NCBI GenBank assembly: GCA_002295635.1
Contig: DBHK01000023.1
Span: 1-64,000 of the forward strand
DNA: 64,000 nucleotides
Origin: UBA830 sp002295635
GTDB lineage: Bacteria; Pseudomonadota; Alphaproteobacteria; MPNO01; UBA830
Direction: 5' to 3'
Of this stretch, positions 42,681 through 53,098 are shown one piece after another. Both the position numbers and the translations under genes were made by a program. The notes under the pieces were generated by a model. It saw nothing but the letters and a program-made list of their open reading frames with translations. It ran no database searches and was not told the origin of the DNA. Position 1 is the first letter of the stretch, and each line of letters opens with the position of its first letter.

Positions 42681-43835
42681 ATGTCGATAATTACTCAGAC
42701 GGCTGAACTCGCTGACTTTTGCGAGCGCGCTGAAGCATTTCCATATATTACCGTCGATACCGAATTCATCCGGGAAAAGACTTATTGGCCCCAGCTTTGT
42801 CTCATACAGATTGGTACACCAGACGAAGTAATCGCGATCGATGCTTTACCTGACAGTATTGATTTAGCGCCACTTTTTAGGCTATTCGCGGATGAATCCG
42901 TTCTCAAGGTATTCCACGCAGCCCGCCAAGATATCGAAATTTTCGTGAACCTGACAGGCCACGTCCCATCTCCGGTTTTCGACACCCAGATCGCTGCCAT
43001 GGTTTGTGGATATGGTGAATCCGTTGGATATGAGCGCCTAGTTCGCGATATCGCAAAAAAATCGGTGGACAAAACCATGCGTTTCACCGATTGGTCGAGA
43101 CGGCCGTTGGACAAAAAGCAAATCGATTACGCTTTAGGCGATGTGATCCACCTTCGAGAGATTTATAAGGAATTTGATAGACAGCTTGCGGAAACTGGGC
43201 GCGCCGCATGGCTATTAGAAGAAATGGACATTTTGACTGATACCTCAACCTACCTGATCGCGCCGGAAGATGCGTGGAAACGACTTAAAACGCGCAGCCG
43301 TAAACCAAGATACCTCGCCAATGTGCGAGCGCTAGCTGCTTGGCGCGAATCGTCGGCACAGCAGAATAACATCCCTCGAAGTCGGGTTCTTAAAGATGAA
43401 TCACTTACAGAGATCGCCGCCCATAATCCGGCATCTCCACATGCGCTTATGGAATTACGCGCGCTCAAGCGGGATCGCGTGAGTAGCGATCGCGCAAAAG
43501 AAATCATCGACGTTCTGGATAATGTAAGGATACTAGGGGACAAAATATTGCCCGAGCTACCACCCGAACGCAAATCAGGATCGGATAGCGGCCCCTCCAC
43601 CGAACTACTAAAGGTACTCCTCAAACTGAAATGCGACACTCACAAGGTCGCTCAAAAAATTATCGCATCTACCGTCGATATCGAGGCTATCGCGGTTGAT
43701 GACAATGCAGATGTTCGGGCATTGAAAGGCTGGCGCCGCGACATATTCGGAGAGGATGCACTCCGCCTAAAGAGAGGTGAGCTTGCTCTTACCGCGGCCG
43801 GATCACAGATCAAAATTATCGAAATCTCGGATTGA
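42681..43835 (+). CDS. rnd: ribonuclease D
   Basis: 3'-5' exonuclease acting in tRNA 3' maturation. The DEDDy domain shows Exo I VDTEFIREKTYWPQLCLIQ, Exo II HAARQDIEIF and Exo III QIDYALGDVIHL; a C-terminal HRDC domain follows (LANVRALAAWRESSAQQNN). 384 residues. The frame opens at a GTG at 42666, but the ATG at 42681 begins the usual MSIITQTAEL-type N-terminus. Divergent from aspS, an arrangement typical of alphaproteobacteria. Confidence 0.95.
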   Translation: MSIITQTAELADFCERAEAFPYITVDTEFIREKTYWPQLCLIQIGTPDEVIAIDALPDSIDLAPLFRLFADESVLKVFHAARQDIEIFVNLTGHVPSPVFDTQIAAMVCGYGESVGYERLVRDIAKKSVDKTMRFTDWSRRPLDKKQIDYALGDVIHLREIYKEFDRQLAETGRAAWLLEEMDILTDTSTYLIAPEDAWKRLKTRSRKPRYLANVRALAAWRESSAQQNNIPRSRVLKDESLTEIAAHNPASPHALMELRALKRDRVSSDRAKEIIDVLDNVRILGDKILPELPPERKSGSDSGPSTELLKVLLKLKCDTHKVAQKIIASTVDIEAIAVDDNADVRALKGWRRDIFGEDALRLKRGELALTAAGSQIKIIEISD

Positions 43836-43896
43836 TACTTTTCTTAAGTCCCCCTAATTAAGTATCCTCTGTGCGTTAGCCTCGAAAGCCTTAGCT

Positions 43897-44577
43897 TTAA
43901 TTCTCGCGGTCGGTGCTCTCCATACTTTCAAGTACTTCGCGGGCTAGAGGAACGGTAATGCCTCGCCTAGTCGCCAGCGAAGCGTTGTTTAAACGAGCGA
44001 CTAGCGTGCGTGCTGCTTCAAATGAGCGGTCCATTCGATTTACCAAGTAGGCTAAAACTTCTGTGCCCACTTGCATCTGCTGGTCTGCGAACATCTTTAT
44101 CATTACCGCCGCGATCAGCGTTTCGTCAGGTGCATGAATACTAATATTGAGTGCAGCACCGAGACGGGATTTCAAGTCTGGTAGCCGCCCTTCCCATCTT
44201 GCTGGGGGCGTCTTACTAGCAATCAGAATGTGTGTTCCCGCGGCAGTAGCTGAATTAAATAGATGAAATAGCTCTTCGTCATGTCTTGGATCTTCAGGAG
44301 AATCAACAAAAACCGGGCCGACTTGGGAAATTTCATCCCGCGAACCCATCGGCTTAAATATCGCCGCACCAGTTCGTTCTCGCCAAACCTGACCCAAGTG
44401 AGTTTTTCCACAGCCGGCCGGGCCTACCAGAACCAGTGCAGTTCCAGGCCAATCTGGCCATCTATCAACCCAAACTACCGCGTCTGAGTTGGAAGAAGAT
44501 ACTAGAAAATCCTCTCGGCCCGTTGCCGCCCGGTGGCGTAAATCAAGCGCAAGCTGTTTCACTTTAGATCCACTCAC
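43897..44577 (-). CDS. hdaA: DnaA-related regulatory ATPase HdaA (DnaA inactivator)
   Basis: A 226-residue AAA+ protein resembling the ATPase domain of DnaA without a DNA-binding domain. The N-terminal QLALDL is a beta-clamp-binding motif; Walker A is GPAGCGKTH; the C-terminal lid ends with an arginine-containing helix (MDRSFEAARTLVARL, the sensor 2 region). In alphaproteobacteria HdaA with the sliding clamp stimulates hydrolysis of DnaA-ATP and prevents over-initiation. Overlaps the upstream CDP-alcohol phosphatidyltransferase gene by four bases. Confidence 0.92.
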   Translation of the reverse strand: MSGSKVKQLALDLRHRAATGREDFLVSSSNSDAVVWVDRWPDWPGTALVLVGPAGCGKTHLGQVWRERTGAAIFKPMGSRDEISQVGPVFVDSPEDPRHDEELFHLFNSATAAGTHILIASKTPPARWEGRLPDLKSRLGAALNISIHAPDETLIAAVMIKMFADQQMQVGTEVLAYLVNRMDRSFEAARTLVARLNNASLATRRGITVPLAREVLESMESTDREN

Positions 44578-45128
44578 TGTCCGCTAGGCCCATGTTCAAC
44601 GCCCGTCATTTGGCGCGTCCACGAAACAATATAGCTGGCGCCGGAAATTACAGTTGTCGCTGCAACGACGTAAATAGCAGCATCAACCAACTTTTCTATA
44701 TCGATCGCCAGACCAAGCGCCGCCAGCGCGATCGCAGCTAAGGCGAGTTGGGCTGCGGTGTTAATCTTGCTTATGACTAGCGGGTGCATTTTTACTTCAA
44801 GCCTTACCAGAAAAGCGATCATCACCCCGCCAACAATAAGTAAATCCCGGAATACCACCAACACGACAAGCCAAGTGGGAAGAACCCCCTGCAATCCAAG
44901 CGTCAGATAAACTCCCACCAACAGGGTCTTGTCGGCTATTGGGTCAAGAATTGCGCCTAGCTGTGTCGTCTGATCTTTTTTTTTCGCCAGATAGCCATCT
45001 AGAGCGTCGGATATGCCCGCCATTGCAAAAAGGACAAATGCCGCGAGATACTCCGACTGCATGATTAGATATACTGCAATGGGAACCGAGAGAAGGCGAG
45101 CGAAGGTGATGAGATTTGGGAGATTCAC
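44574..45128 (-). CDS. CDP-alcohol phosphatidyltransferase family protein (PgsA-like)
   Basis: A 184-residue integral membrane enzyme with the CDP-OH-P signature spread over SDALDGYLAKK...GAILDPIADK, giving the D-G, G and D-x3-D metal residues, and about six membrane segments. The N-terminus NLPNLITFARLLSVP is that of phosphatidylglycerophosphate synthases. Another PgsA usually exists elsewhere in such genomes; this copy, in the DUF2066-hdaA neighbourhood, is a common alphaproteobacterial paralogue. Phosphatidylglycerol-phosphate synthesis is the most likely reaction, not proven. Confidence 0.88.
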   Translation of the reverse strand: MNLPNLITFARLLSVPIAVYLIMQSEYLAAFVLFAMAGISDALDGYLAKKKDQTTQLGAILDPIADKTLLVGVYLTLGLQGVLPTWLVVLVVFRDLLIVGGVMIAFLVRLEVKMHPLVISKINTAAQLALAAIALAALGLAIDIEKLVDAAIYVVAATTVISGASYIVSWTRQMTGVEHGPSGQ

Positions 45129-45150
45129 TGGTTGCTGTTCCGAATTTCGC

Positions 45151-46398
45151 TCAATGTCGTTGATTTAGAATTTTTCCAGTTGCAACGGCGGCTTCTTTCT
45201 CTCTGAGGATCTCAGTCGAAGAATCAGACTTACTGGACGGCGCTACAATATTACGCAATTCCCAATTTGCCGCTTTGCGCTCCAACAGAAGGTCGTGTTG
45301 CTCAAACGTCGTTTTAAGCTGGCTCTTGGTACCGAAATAGGTTAGCCGGATGGTTGCATCTCTGCGAGAAATCATTATTAGTTCGATGTTGTGCACCAAT
45401 GCGATATCTTCAAGGCTGCGACGCAACACAACCCAATCTTGAAGCTCGCTCAAGGCAACTTCCGCTATTAGATTATTGGTTCTATCAAGCTGAAGAATAT
45501 TGTCACGCTTCCAGTCTTCTTCGATCTGCCAAGCTATTTCTAACGCTGTGCGGGCCAGCGCATCCGAAACCGACTCACCATCTTTTACCATGAAAGTCCT
45601 GATATCAGTCCTATCAGCCCACGGTCCGCCAAAATAACGCAACGAAACGTTAATATTTCTCTGACCATTGCTCGTCACCGTATCTAACATAGCTTCCACA
45701 ACGATCACTGTCCCAGCCCCATACCGCCTGCCGATAATTTCGATCTGCGACTCGGCACCCGTTGCCGCCTGTTCGGCAGTTAAATCACGGATATCTACGA
45801 GATCGCCGACCGGCAACTTAAGCGGGACCAGTCCACCGGACGGCAGAACTACTTTCCATGCTTCAAACCACAAATTAGGAACATCCCACAAAAGTTTAGC
45901 GCCGATCGAGTCTAAAACCGGCAAAAAAAGTATTGGTTTTGACTTTGTCTCTGCGAAGCTAACACCCGCACTTCTTAGAAACTGACGAACCTCCATCCGC
46001 CTAAACTGAAAGCTTAGGTCTCCAATATACCGGACGCTGGAGGTCTTTTCTTCGTCGATACCGAAACTTTGAACCATTGATACGATTTCTTCATGCGTGA
46101 GCCTCGGTACTAAGGTCAACTGATTTGAGGGAACCATACGAATAAGTAGTTGGTTAAAAGCTTGGCGGTGCGCTTCAATAATTGCTTGTTGACGGGCATG
46201 GGCAGCCGTATCGGAAGTTCGATCGACCTCAATATTAGAAATCTTATATATCTTCGGCGATTGCACCTGAGCTGATGTCTGGGAAACCAGACATACAAAA
46301 CATAGTAAACATCCCAACGAGCAACAGATTCGCCTCATACCGTTCAAATATCGACATACATTCGGTATTCTGCTGATGTGTGATTTATTCGCAGTCAT
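45151..46398 (-). CDS. exported DUF2066 protein
   Basis: A 415-residue protein with an N-terminal signal (MRRICCSLGCLLCFVCLVSQ, then TSA; an in-frame ATG at 46338 may be the real start, because the first 20 residues are hydrophilic). The mature part begins with IYKISNIEVDRTSDTAAHARQQA, the DUF2066 hallmark of a modified SHS2-like fold, with a long conserved middle and a Ser-rich tail. Function of the family is unknown; a periplasmic role is inferred from the signal. Together with the PgsA-like and hdaA genes it forms a minus-strand operon divergent from purM. Confidence 0.85.
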   Translation of the reverse strand: MTANKSHISRIPNVCRYLNGMRRICCSLGCLLCFVCLVSQTSAQVQSPKIYKISNIEVDRTSDTAAHARQQAIIEAHRQAFNQLLIRMVPSNQLTLVPRLTHEEIVSMVQSFGIDEEKTSSVRYIGDLSFQFRRMEVRQFLRSAGVSFAETKSKPILFLPVLDSIGAKLLWDVPNLWFEAWKVVLPSGGLVPLKLPVGDLVDIRDLTAEQAATGAESQIEIIGRRYGAGTVIVVEAMLDTVTSNGQRNINVSLRYFGGPWADRTDIRTFMVKDGESVSDALARTALEIAWQIEEDWKRDNILQLDRTNNLIAEVALSELQDWVVLRRSLEDIALVHNIELIMISRRDATIRLTYFGTKSQLKTTFEQHDLLLERKAANWELRNIVAPSSKSDSSTEILREKEAAVATGKILNQRH

Positions 46399-46439
46399 AA
46401 TTTAACTATCCTAGCACTATCAGGTGAGGCGTCGCAGTT

Positions 46440-47488
<1,049 letters not shown>

Positions 47489-47501
<13 letters not shown>

Positions 47502-48142
47502 AAACCGCAGTTCTATTATCTGGCCGCGGATCAAACTTACAGTCGCTAATCGACGCCACTGCGGATAAGAATTTTCCAGCAGAGATAGTTTGCGTGATTT
47601 CTAACGTTCCAGGAGCGGGCGGATTGGAACGTGCAGCACAAGCTGGCCTACCCACAGTCACCATTAATCATCGAAATTTCAACGGTCGCGAGCCATTCGA
47701 AGAAGTACTTCAAAAAGAACTAGAAAATGCAGAGGTCGAATTGGTTTGTCTGGCGGGCTTTATGCGTCTTTTGACCAAGAGGTTCGTCGACCGGTGGCAT
47801 AATCGGATGATCAATATCCACCCGTCGTTACTACCCTCCTATAAAGGATTACACACCCACGAACGGGCATTGAAGGACGGTGTGCGCTTCACTGGATGTA
47901 CGGTACATTTTGTCCGAGCTGAAATGGACACTGGCCCGATCATCGTGCAGGCAGCAGTTCCTGTGCATCCCGGAGATGACGCGGACGCTCTCGCAGATCG
48001 GGTGCTTACAGCAGAACACCGGTGTTATCCTTTGGCACTGAAAATAGTTGCAGGGGAAAAAACCCATGTCATTGACAACCTTGTAGAAACGGAGTGCGTG
48101 AGAGCACCAGACACTATGCTGTTGAATCCAAGGGATAACTAA
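47489..48142 (+). CDS. purN: phosphoribosylglycinamide formyltransferase
   Basis: Transfers a formyl group from 10-formyl-THF to GAR. 217 residues: N-terminal VLLSGRGSNLQSLI phosphate-binding loop, catalytic INIHPSLLPSYKG with Asn and His, and GCTVHFVRAEMDTGPII with the third catalytic residue Asp. Overlapping purM, hence translationally coupled. A normal PurN with a slightly extended C-terminus. Confidence 0.96.
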
Positions 48143-48242
48143 TTTCGACAAATCAGGTTCGCTTCTTCACCCAAGATGCTTTCCGCATTATAGTTTAGAT
48201 AGTTTCCTATGACTGAGGTGGAATATAAAGGAGCCCAGCAAA

Positions 48243-48371
48243 ATGGCCCTCGACATGGAGAGAGAATTCCAACGGCATCAGAGAGGTTGGGAGGGATTCG
48301 CCAAGTTTATTTTTATCGGCACTGTTAGCGTTATCGTCATTGTTGGACTAATGGCATTGACACTTATCTGA
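48243..48371 (+). CDS. aa3-type cytochrome c oxidase subunit IV microprotein
   Basis: A 42-residue protein, too short for usual ORF cut-offs. An N-terminal hydrophilic part (MEREFQRHQRGWEGFAKF) precedes one membrane helix (IFIGTVSVIVIVGLMALTLI). This is the pattern of the small alphaproteobacterial aa3-oxidase subunit IV (H-x-x-GW/Y-x-x-F-x-K followed by a single helix). A full AAAGGAG sits nine bases before the ATG. No other oxidase genes are near, which is usual for this gene. Confidence 0.8.
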   Translation: MALDMEREFQRHQRGWEGFAKFIFIGTVSVIVIVGLMALTLI

Positions 48372-48449
48372 TGCAGGTGAAATGAATCGTTTCAAAAAAC
48401 TAGGATTTATTCGGCTTTCTTAATTCAAACGCACAAAAAGTAGATTTGG

Positions 48450-48872
48450 TCAGCCCACGATATCAGTCCCGGCGAAGAAAAATGCAATTTCCTCAGCCGC
48501 AGTCTCCCTAGCATCCGATCCGTGCACCGAATTGGCTTCGACAGATTCGCCGAAATCCCGGCGTATGGTTCCTTCATCGGCGTTCGCTGGATTGGTTGCA
48601 CCCATGACCTCGCGGTTTTTGGAAATTGCGTCCTCGCCCTCTAAGACCTGCACGACAACTGGGCCCGAAGTCATGAAGTTGCAAAGGTCATCGAAAAACG
48701 CTCTCTCCCTATGGACCGAATAGAATTGCTGCGCCTGCTCGGGACTCAGGTGTGTTCGGCGCTGAGCAACTACCCGAAGGCCCGCCTCTTCGAAACGCGC
48801 AACGATTGCTCCAGTAATATTCCGCCGCGTTGCGTCAGGCTTAATGATGGAAAGCGTTCGTTCAACAGCCAT
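48450..48872 (-). CDS. ndk: nucleoside diphosphate kinase
   Basis: Equilibrates nucleoside di- and triphosphates through a phosphohistidine. 140 residues; phosphate contact Lys11 (SIIKPDAT), MGATNPANADEGTIRRDF and the active-site His117 in NSVHGSD. Typical length. Third gene of the minus-strand run pepA-holC-ndk; the 127-base gap before it could carry its own promoter. Confidence 0.97.
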   Translation of the reverse strand: MAVERTLSIIKPDATRRNITGAIVARFEEAGLRVVAQRRTHLSPEQAQQFYSVHRERAFFDDLCNFMTSGPVVVQVLEGEDAISKNREVMGATNPANADEGTIRRDFGESVEANSVHGSDARETAAEEIAFFFAGTDIVG

Positions 48873-48999
48873 TGGGACAAAGGCTCCTATTCGTTTATCC
48901 GGCCGGCCTTATAGACGGTTCATGATACCTGATCAACAGATTCATTTTGCACGTGAAAGACGACAACACCAGTGTTACCGATTCCCTCGATCTAATAGC

Positions 49000-49449
49000 T
49001 CAAATCTGCTGCTCCCAACCACCGCCGACCTTCTGCTGCCAATAGATTAGATCATGTTCGGCAGCCTTATATAGGCTCCAATGCCGTCTCGCTTCGACCA
49101 GCGCAGCCTCATCTCTTCCATCGAACATCTCTAAACACCTATCCCATGCCCCTAGATCGTCTACAGCCGCGCCGTCGGTCAGCACCAATATACTTGAACC
49201 ATTGGGATTTTCATCGTCAGGCGTGATCCAAATCGGCTGCTTATCCGCGTTGCCGTCACGCGCGGTGCCATGGGGCAGAAACGAGCTTTGATCATATGTC
49301 CAGAGCACGCCACTCAGCACCTCGGCCCGCTCTATCGAGCCTGTTTTTATCACCGCATTCTCTCCACCCTCAAGGATCTTTTCAATCAGCTTGGGGAATG
49401 CCCGTTCGAATGGCGTATATAGCAAATGATAAAAACTTATCTGTGTCAC
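49000..49449 (-). CDS. holC: DNA polymerase III chi subunit
   Basis: A 149-residue protein with the chi-family words ISFYHLLYTPFERAFPKLIEK, WTYDQSSFLPHG, PIWITPDDENPNGSS and LVLTDGA. Chi links the clamp loader to SSB at the replication fork. Nine bases after pepA in the same direction, the usual pepA-holC arrangement. Confidence 0.94.
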   Translation of the reverse strand: MTQISFYHLLYTPFERAFPKLIEKILEGGENAVIKTGSIERAEVLSGVLWTYDQSSFLPHGTARDGNADKQPIWITPDDENPNGSSILVLTDGAAVDDLGAWDRCLEMFDGRDEAALVEARRHWSLYKAAEHDLIYWQQKVGGGWEQQI

Positions 49450-49458
49450 GGCGCAATT

Positions 49459-50958
49459 TCAGCCTTCATAGTTTTTCGCTACGAGCTGGTCTAGAAGTCG
49501 AACACCGAATGCAGTTCCACCCTTGGGCACGGTTGGGGTATCCTTGTTAGACCAAGTAACGCCTGCAATGTCGAGATGCGCCCACTTTACGTCTTCCTTG
49601 ATGAAGCGCTTAAGGAACTGAGCTGCGGTGATAGAACCAGCCCACCGACCACCAATATTTTTCATATCAGCTATGTCGGAATTAATCAGCCTATCGTAGC
49701 CGTCTCCTAGCGGCATCCGCCATACAGTTTCGCCGACGGCCTTCCCTGCAACGGTCAGCATGTCACAAATCTTTTCATCGTTTGCGAACATACCGGCGTT
49801 CTCGTTACCGAGGGAGACGATAATTGCGCCCGTTAGAGTCGCAAGGTCTATCAGAGTATGTGGTTTGTAACGTTTCTGGCAAAACCACATCGCATCGGCC
49901 AGAACAAGCCTGCCCTCGGCATCGGTATTGATTACCTCGACGGTCTGGCCCGACATGGTTTTGACGATATCACCAGGACGTTGCGCAGTCGATGAAGGCA
50001 TATTTTCCACCAGTCCTACTACGCCCACTGCATTAGTTTTAGCTTTGCGTCCGGCCAAGGCCTTCATGAGGCCAATCACCACCCCAGCCCCCCCCATATC
50101 CCATTTCATATCCTCCATGCCGCCAGCAGGCTTGATAGAAATTCCTCCTGTATCAAAGGTTACACCCTTACCTACAAAGGCAATGGGCCGCTTGTTTTTG
50201 GCCTGCGGCGCTCCATTCCAATGCATAACCGCCAGGCGCGGTTTATTGGCGGATCCTTGTGCAACGCCTAGTAACGCACCCATATTGAGTTTAGCCATTT
50301 GTTTCTCGTCGAGAATAGAGACCTTTACACCAAGCTTGGACAACGAACGCGCCTGCTCCGCAAGAGAAATAGGATATATCACGTTAGCCGGTTCAGACAC
50401 TAAATCGCGGGTCATAAAGACTCCGTCCGCTACTTTCGCCATAGGACGATACGCTTTCTTCGCCTCCGAAGATTCCCGCGATGCAACCGTTAAAGTTGTG
50501 ACGCTCGGTTTACCCTCCGTCTTTTCCCGCGTAAGGTATTTATCGAATCTATATGATCTTAACCGCGCACCGTACGCAGTGTTGGCTGAAAACTCCCAGG
50601 TCTTGAGCTTAGCCCCCTTGATAGGATCGATTGCTATCGTGGCAGACTTTGCACCTGTACCTGCAACCGCCTTCCAAGCCCTGCCACCAAATCCTTGCGC
50701 AACCAGTTCATTTACCTGTTCCGCTTCACCGATCCCAATCAAGACAATTCGGGTAGCACTGATTCCCGAGGGTGCCATAACTGTCAAAGATTGCCCTGCC
50801 TCTCCTTTGAAACGACTGGCATTAATCGCGCGGGTCAAGGCACCGTTGGTCGCCTTGTCGACCCTTCCTGCCGTATAGAGCAGTTCACCTCCGGACAAAG
50901 CCCCCACGACTAGGGGACCGGTCCGGGGCAACGAAGGAGACGAAAAGCTGATTTTCAT
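49459..50958 (-). CDS. pepA: leucyl aminopeptidase (M17)
   Basis: A two-metal aminopeptidase of 499 residues from the ATG at 50958. Metal-binding and catalytic segments are VGKGVTFDTGGISIKP, MKWDMGGAG and the signature NTDAEGRLVLADAMW. The N-terminal macro-like domain is present. The frame is open further, to 51015, but GGAG precedes the ATG at 50958 properly and MKISFSS is a typical beginning. It may also serve as a DNA-binding protein as PepA does in E. coli; nothing in the sequence tests that. Confidence 0.96.
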   Translation of the reverse strand: MKISFSSPSLPRTGPLVVGALSGGELLYTAGRVDKATNGALTRAINASRFKGEAGQSLTVMAPSGISATRIVLIGIGEAEQVNELVAQGFGGRAWKAVAGTGAKSATIAIDPIKGAKLKTWEFSANTAYGARLRSYRFDKYLTREKTEGKPSVTTLTVASRESSEAKKAYRPMAKVADGVFMTRDLVSEPANVIYPISLAEQARSLSKLGVKVSILDEKQMAKLNMGALLGVAQGSANKPRLAVMHWNGAPQAKNKRPIAFVGKGVTFDTGGISIKPAGGMEDMKWDMGGAGVVIGLMKALAGRKAKTNAVGVVGLVENMPSSTAQRPGDIVKTMSGQTVEVINTDAEGRLVLADAMWFCQKRYKPHTLIDLATLTGAIIVSLGNENAGMFANDEKICDMLTVAGKAVGETVWRMPLGDGYDRLINSDIADMKNIGGRWAGSITAAQFLKRFIKEDVKWAHLDIAGVTWSNKDTPTVPKGGTAFGVRLLDQLVAKNYEG

Positions 50959-51079
50959 TCTAAAACTCCAATGGGTTGTGGGCTGACTGGGGTCAACCAG
51001 GTTTTGCGGAACCAAATGTTACAAGCATAGCACCAAACTTTAAAATCTAATTCGGCAAAAATGTCTGCTAGTCAATAGA

Positions 51080-51108
51080 TTGGTCAACCGGCCAGTCCTT
51101 GTTACGAT
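51080..51108 (+). promoter_or_regulatory. probable promoter of the GT-C-like membrane protein gene
   Basis: TTGGTC (51080-51085), a 17-base spacer and TACGAT (51103-51108), with the gene start at 51139, so a 5' leader of about 25 nt. Both hexamers are partial consensus matches with correct spacing, in the divergent region between pepA and the membrane protein. Confidence 0.4.
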
Positions 51109-51138
51109 ACACAATCTACTCGGCCCGGAGTTTCTTCA

Positions 51139-53001
51139 ATGGAACAACTTATAGTCTATTTTTCACCCGAACCGACACAAATCGCGGGCCTAGGGGCCGT
51201 CTTATTGGTTTGCGCCGGGCTTTTTTTCGTCGGAAAACTAGTCCGTCGACAAAAGGAAATGCCGGAGATTAATCTTGTCGCCGGTTGGTCAGCTACTATT
51301 CTTTTATTCATCATAGCCGGCGGTTTTTTGCAGATCGACCTCCGTATTGTTGCGGCCGGATTAATGCTTGTCGCCATTTTATCTTGCGGCGTCGCACTCC
51401 GCCGAAATGGGCTTAATGGGTCGACTGATATTTTCCGGTCGCTCGTGCTCACGCTTCCATTGTTGTGGTTGGTGTCTGCAATGATGATCTCACAATGGGA
51501 CGAGTTCACCCATTGGATGCCAAACGCCCGATATTTAGTTTCTCATCATACACTACCCGGGGCGGGAAATCCGGATCCGACTTCGAATCTGCCAGGATAC
51601 CCCCATGCACTCGCCTTCATCGTGTACCTTGCAAGCAGTTTTACAGGTGAGCTTGCGGAGAATGTCTCCGCGTTATTTTCCATAATCCTAATGGCATTTT
51701 TCGCCGTTACGCTAGGACGCATAGTTAGTGATTCTATCAATGGCGGGCAATCAGATAGGAAAATAGGATGGACATACTGCGCCATCGGCGCGTTGGCTCT
51801 GACGCTATTTAATCCAACTTTTGTACCGAAGATCGTCTTCACCGCCTATGCGGATACACCAACAATGGTGTTGGTGGGCATATTAACTTTTCTAATGTGG
51901 ATGATACTAAACTCCCTCTCAGGCGTTGAAACACGATATTCAACAACCGACCTTTCGTGGAGTTTTGGTCTAGTCGGGATGGCGATTGTCGGCACGAAGC
52001 AACCAAATATTGTCCTCTTTTTCTTGATCGTGATCGGGGGGCTATTGGTCTCTCTGAGGGATCCCCACATTTCGCTGCGTTCCTATCTCCGGCTTTTGCC
52101 GGCCATCGTCCTACCTGCCATCATAGTATACAGCGCGTGGCGGCTTCACATCGAGATAAGTCATATTGAAGGTGAGTTCAACTTTCTTCCGCCTCACGCC
52201 TGGATGATAGATAAAATCGACGTTATCACAGGTCGAATGTTGTCCGTCGCATCAAAGAAAGGTGGATATTTTGGTATAATGATGGTCGCTTGCCTTTTCG
52301 CCCTAAAGGCGCTTTGGAAACTGCGCACCCCATTTGACCGGCTAAGCCTGATTGTTGCAACATTATTTGCGGGCCATATTTGCTTTTTACTCTTCGTATA
52401 CGTAACGGCGTTCGGTGGAAATGGCTTGGTCGCACCATCCTTCTGGCGTTTCAACATGCACCTTGGTGGTGCGTGCGTCATATTCGGCTTGGTCGGCACA
52501 ACCCTTCTCTGGCAAAAATTTGTCGTCTCTCGAATTAATGTAAATTTATCTTGGTTGGTGATCGCGCTGATTTTGTTTGCACCCGCCGGGCTCGCCTACA
52601 AAATCCGCTTCGACTTACACCCTCCCAGCGTATTCGTCAGGGAGGTCTCTAAGCAGATCGTCCACATTGTACCTGAGGGTGCCCCATTCGTCGTTTTGGA
52701 CGTGACCGGTAATGGAGAGTTCGAAGTTATCGTCCGCTACGTGACCAGTCCGCACGTCGATTATAAGGGGTTTTTCGTCAGTGGTTACGGACCCTCCGTC
52801 GAGAATCTACGACGATTTACTGACGAAAAGAAACCGCAATATATTTGGGTTCACGTTCCAACCACTGAAATTCAGCAGGCGTTAAACGTTAAATTAAAAC
52901 CACGACATTCCTATCTTCTAGAAATGAAAGACCGCCAAGCTAATGTTTTGAACGCTTGGCCGTTCCCCGGATACGACAACCCCAATAAAGTACCGAATTA
53001 A
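51139..53001 (+). CDS. polytopic membrane protein, possible GT-C-fold glycosyltransferase
   Basis: A 620-residue protein with roughly 11-13 hydrophobic segments and a C-terminal soluble part of about 110 residues. The first large periplasmic loop contains QWDEFTHWMPNARYL, an acidic DE-type motif in the place where GT-C glycosyltransferases have their catalytic Asp; a second loop has GNPDPTSNLPGYP. Such enzymes use polyprenyl-phosphate sugars. I do not recognise a specific family, so glycosylation of LPS or another envelope glycan is an inference, encouraged by lptF and lptG starting 100 bases downstream. An O-antigen ligase-like role is a possible alternative. Confidence 0.7.
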   Translation: MEQLIVYFSPEPTQIAGLGAVLLVCAGLFFVGKLVRRQKEMPEINLVAGWSATILLFIIAGGFLQIDLRIVAAGLMLVAILSCGVALRRNGLNGSTDIFRSLVLTLPLLWLVSAMMISQWDEFTHWMPNARYLVSHHTLPGAGNPDPTSNLPGYPHALAFIVYLASSFTGELAENVSALFSIILMAFFAVTLGRIVSDSINGGQSDRKIGWTYCAIGALALTLFNPTFVPKIVFTAYADTPTMVLVGILTFLMWMILNSLSGVETRYSTTDLSWSFGLVGMAIVGTKQPNIVLFFLIVIGGLLVSLRDPHISLRSYLRLLPAIVLPAIIVYSAWRLHIEISHIEGEFNFLPPHAWMIDKIDVITGRMLSVASKKGGYFGIMMVACLFALKALWKLRTPFDRLSLIVATLFAGHICFLLFVYVTAFGGNGLVAPSFWRFNMHLGGACVIFGLVGTTLLWQKFVVSRINVNLSWLVIALILFAPAGLAYKIRFDLHPPSVFVREVSKQIVHIVPEGAPFVVLDVTGNGEFEVIVRYVTSPHVDYKGFFVSGYGPSVENLRRFTDEKKPQYIWVHVPTTEIQQALNVKLKPRHSYLLEMKDRQANVLNAWPFPGYDNPNKVPN

Positions 53002-53098
53002 TTCTATGCTCAAAAGTTCCTCGGGCACCGGGCTACCGATTGTTTTGTAAGACAAAATGGGTTGTGACAGAAGAATGTCAAAAACATATAGTGCGGTA

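Noticed and set aside
43885..43899. AAAGC-CTTA-GCTTT hairpin between rnd and hdaA as a bidirectional terminator
   Set aside because: Stem of only five or six A/T-rich pairs without a proper T run on either strand.
49928..50878. 316-codon plus-strand open frame opposite pepA
   Set aside because: It is the antisense shadow of a secure M17 aminopeptidase; composition is rich in Ser/Pro/Ala without domain words.
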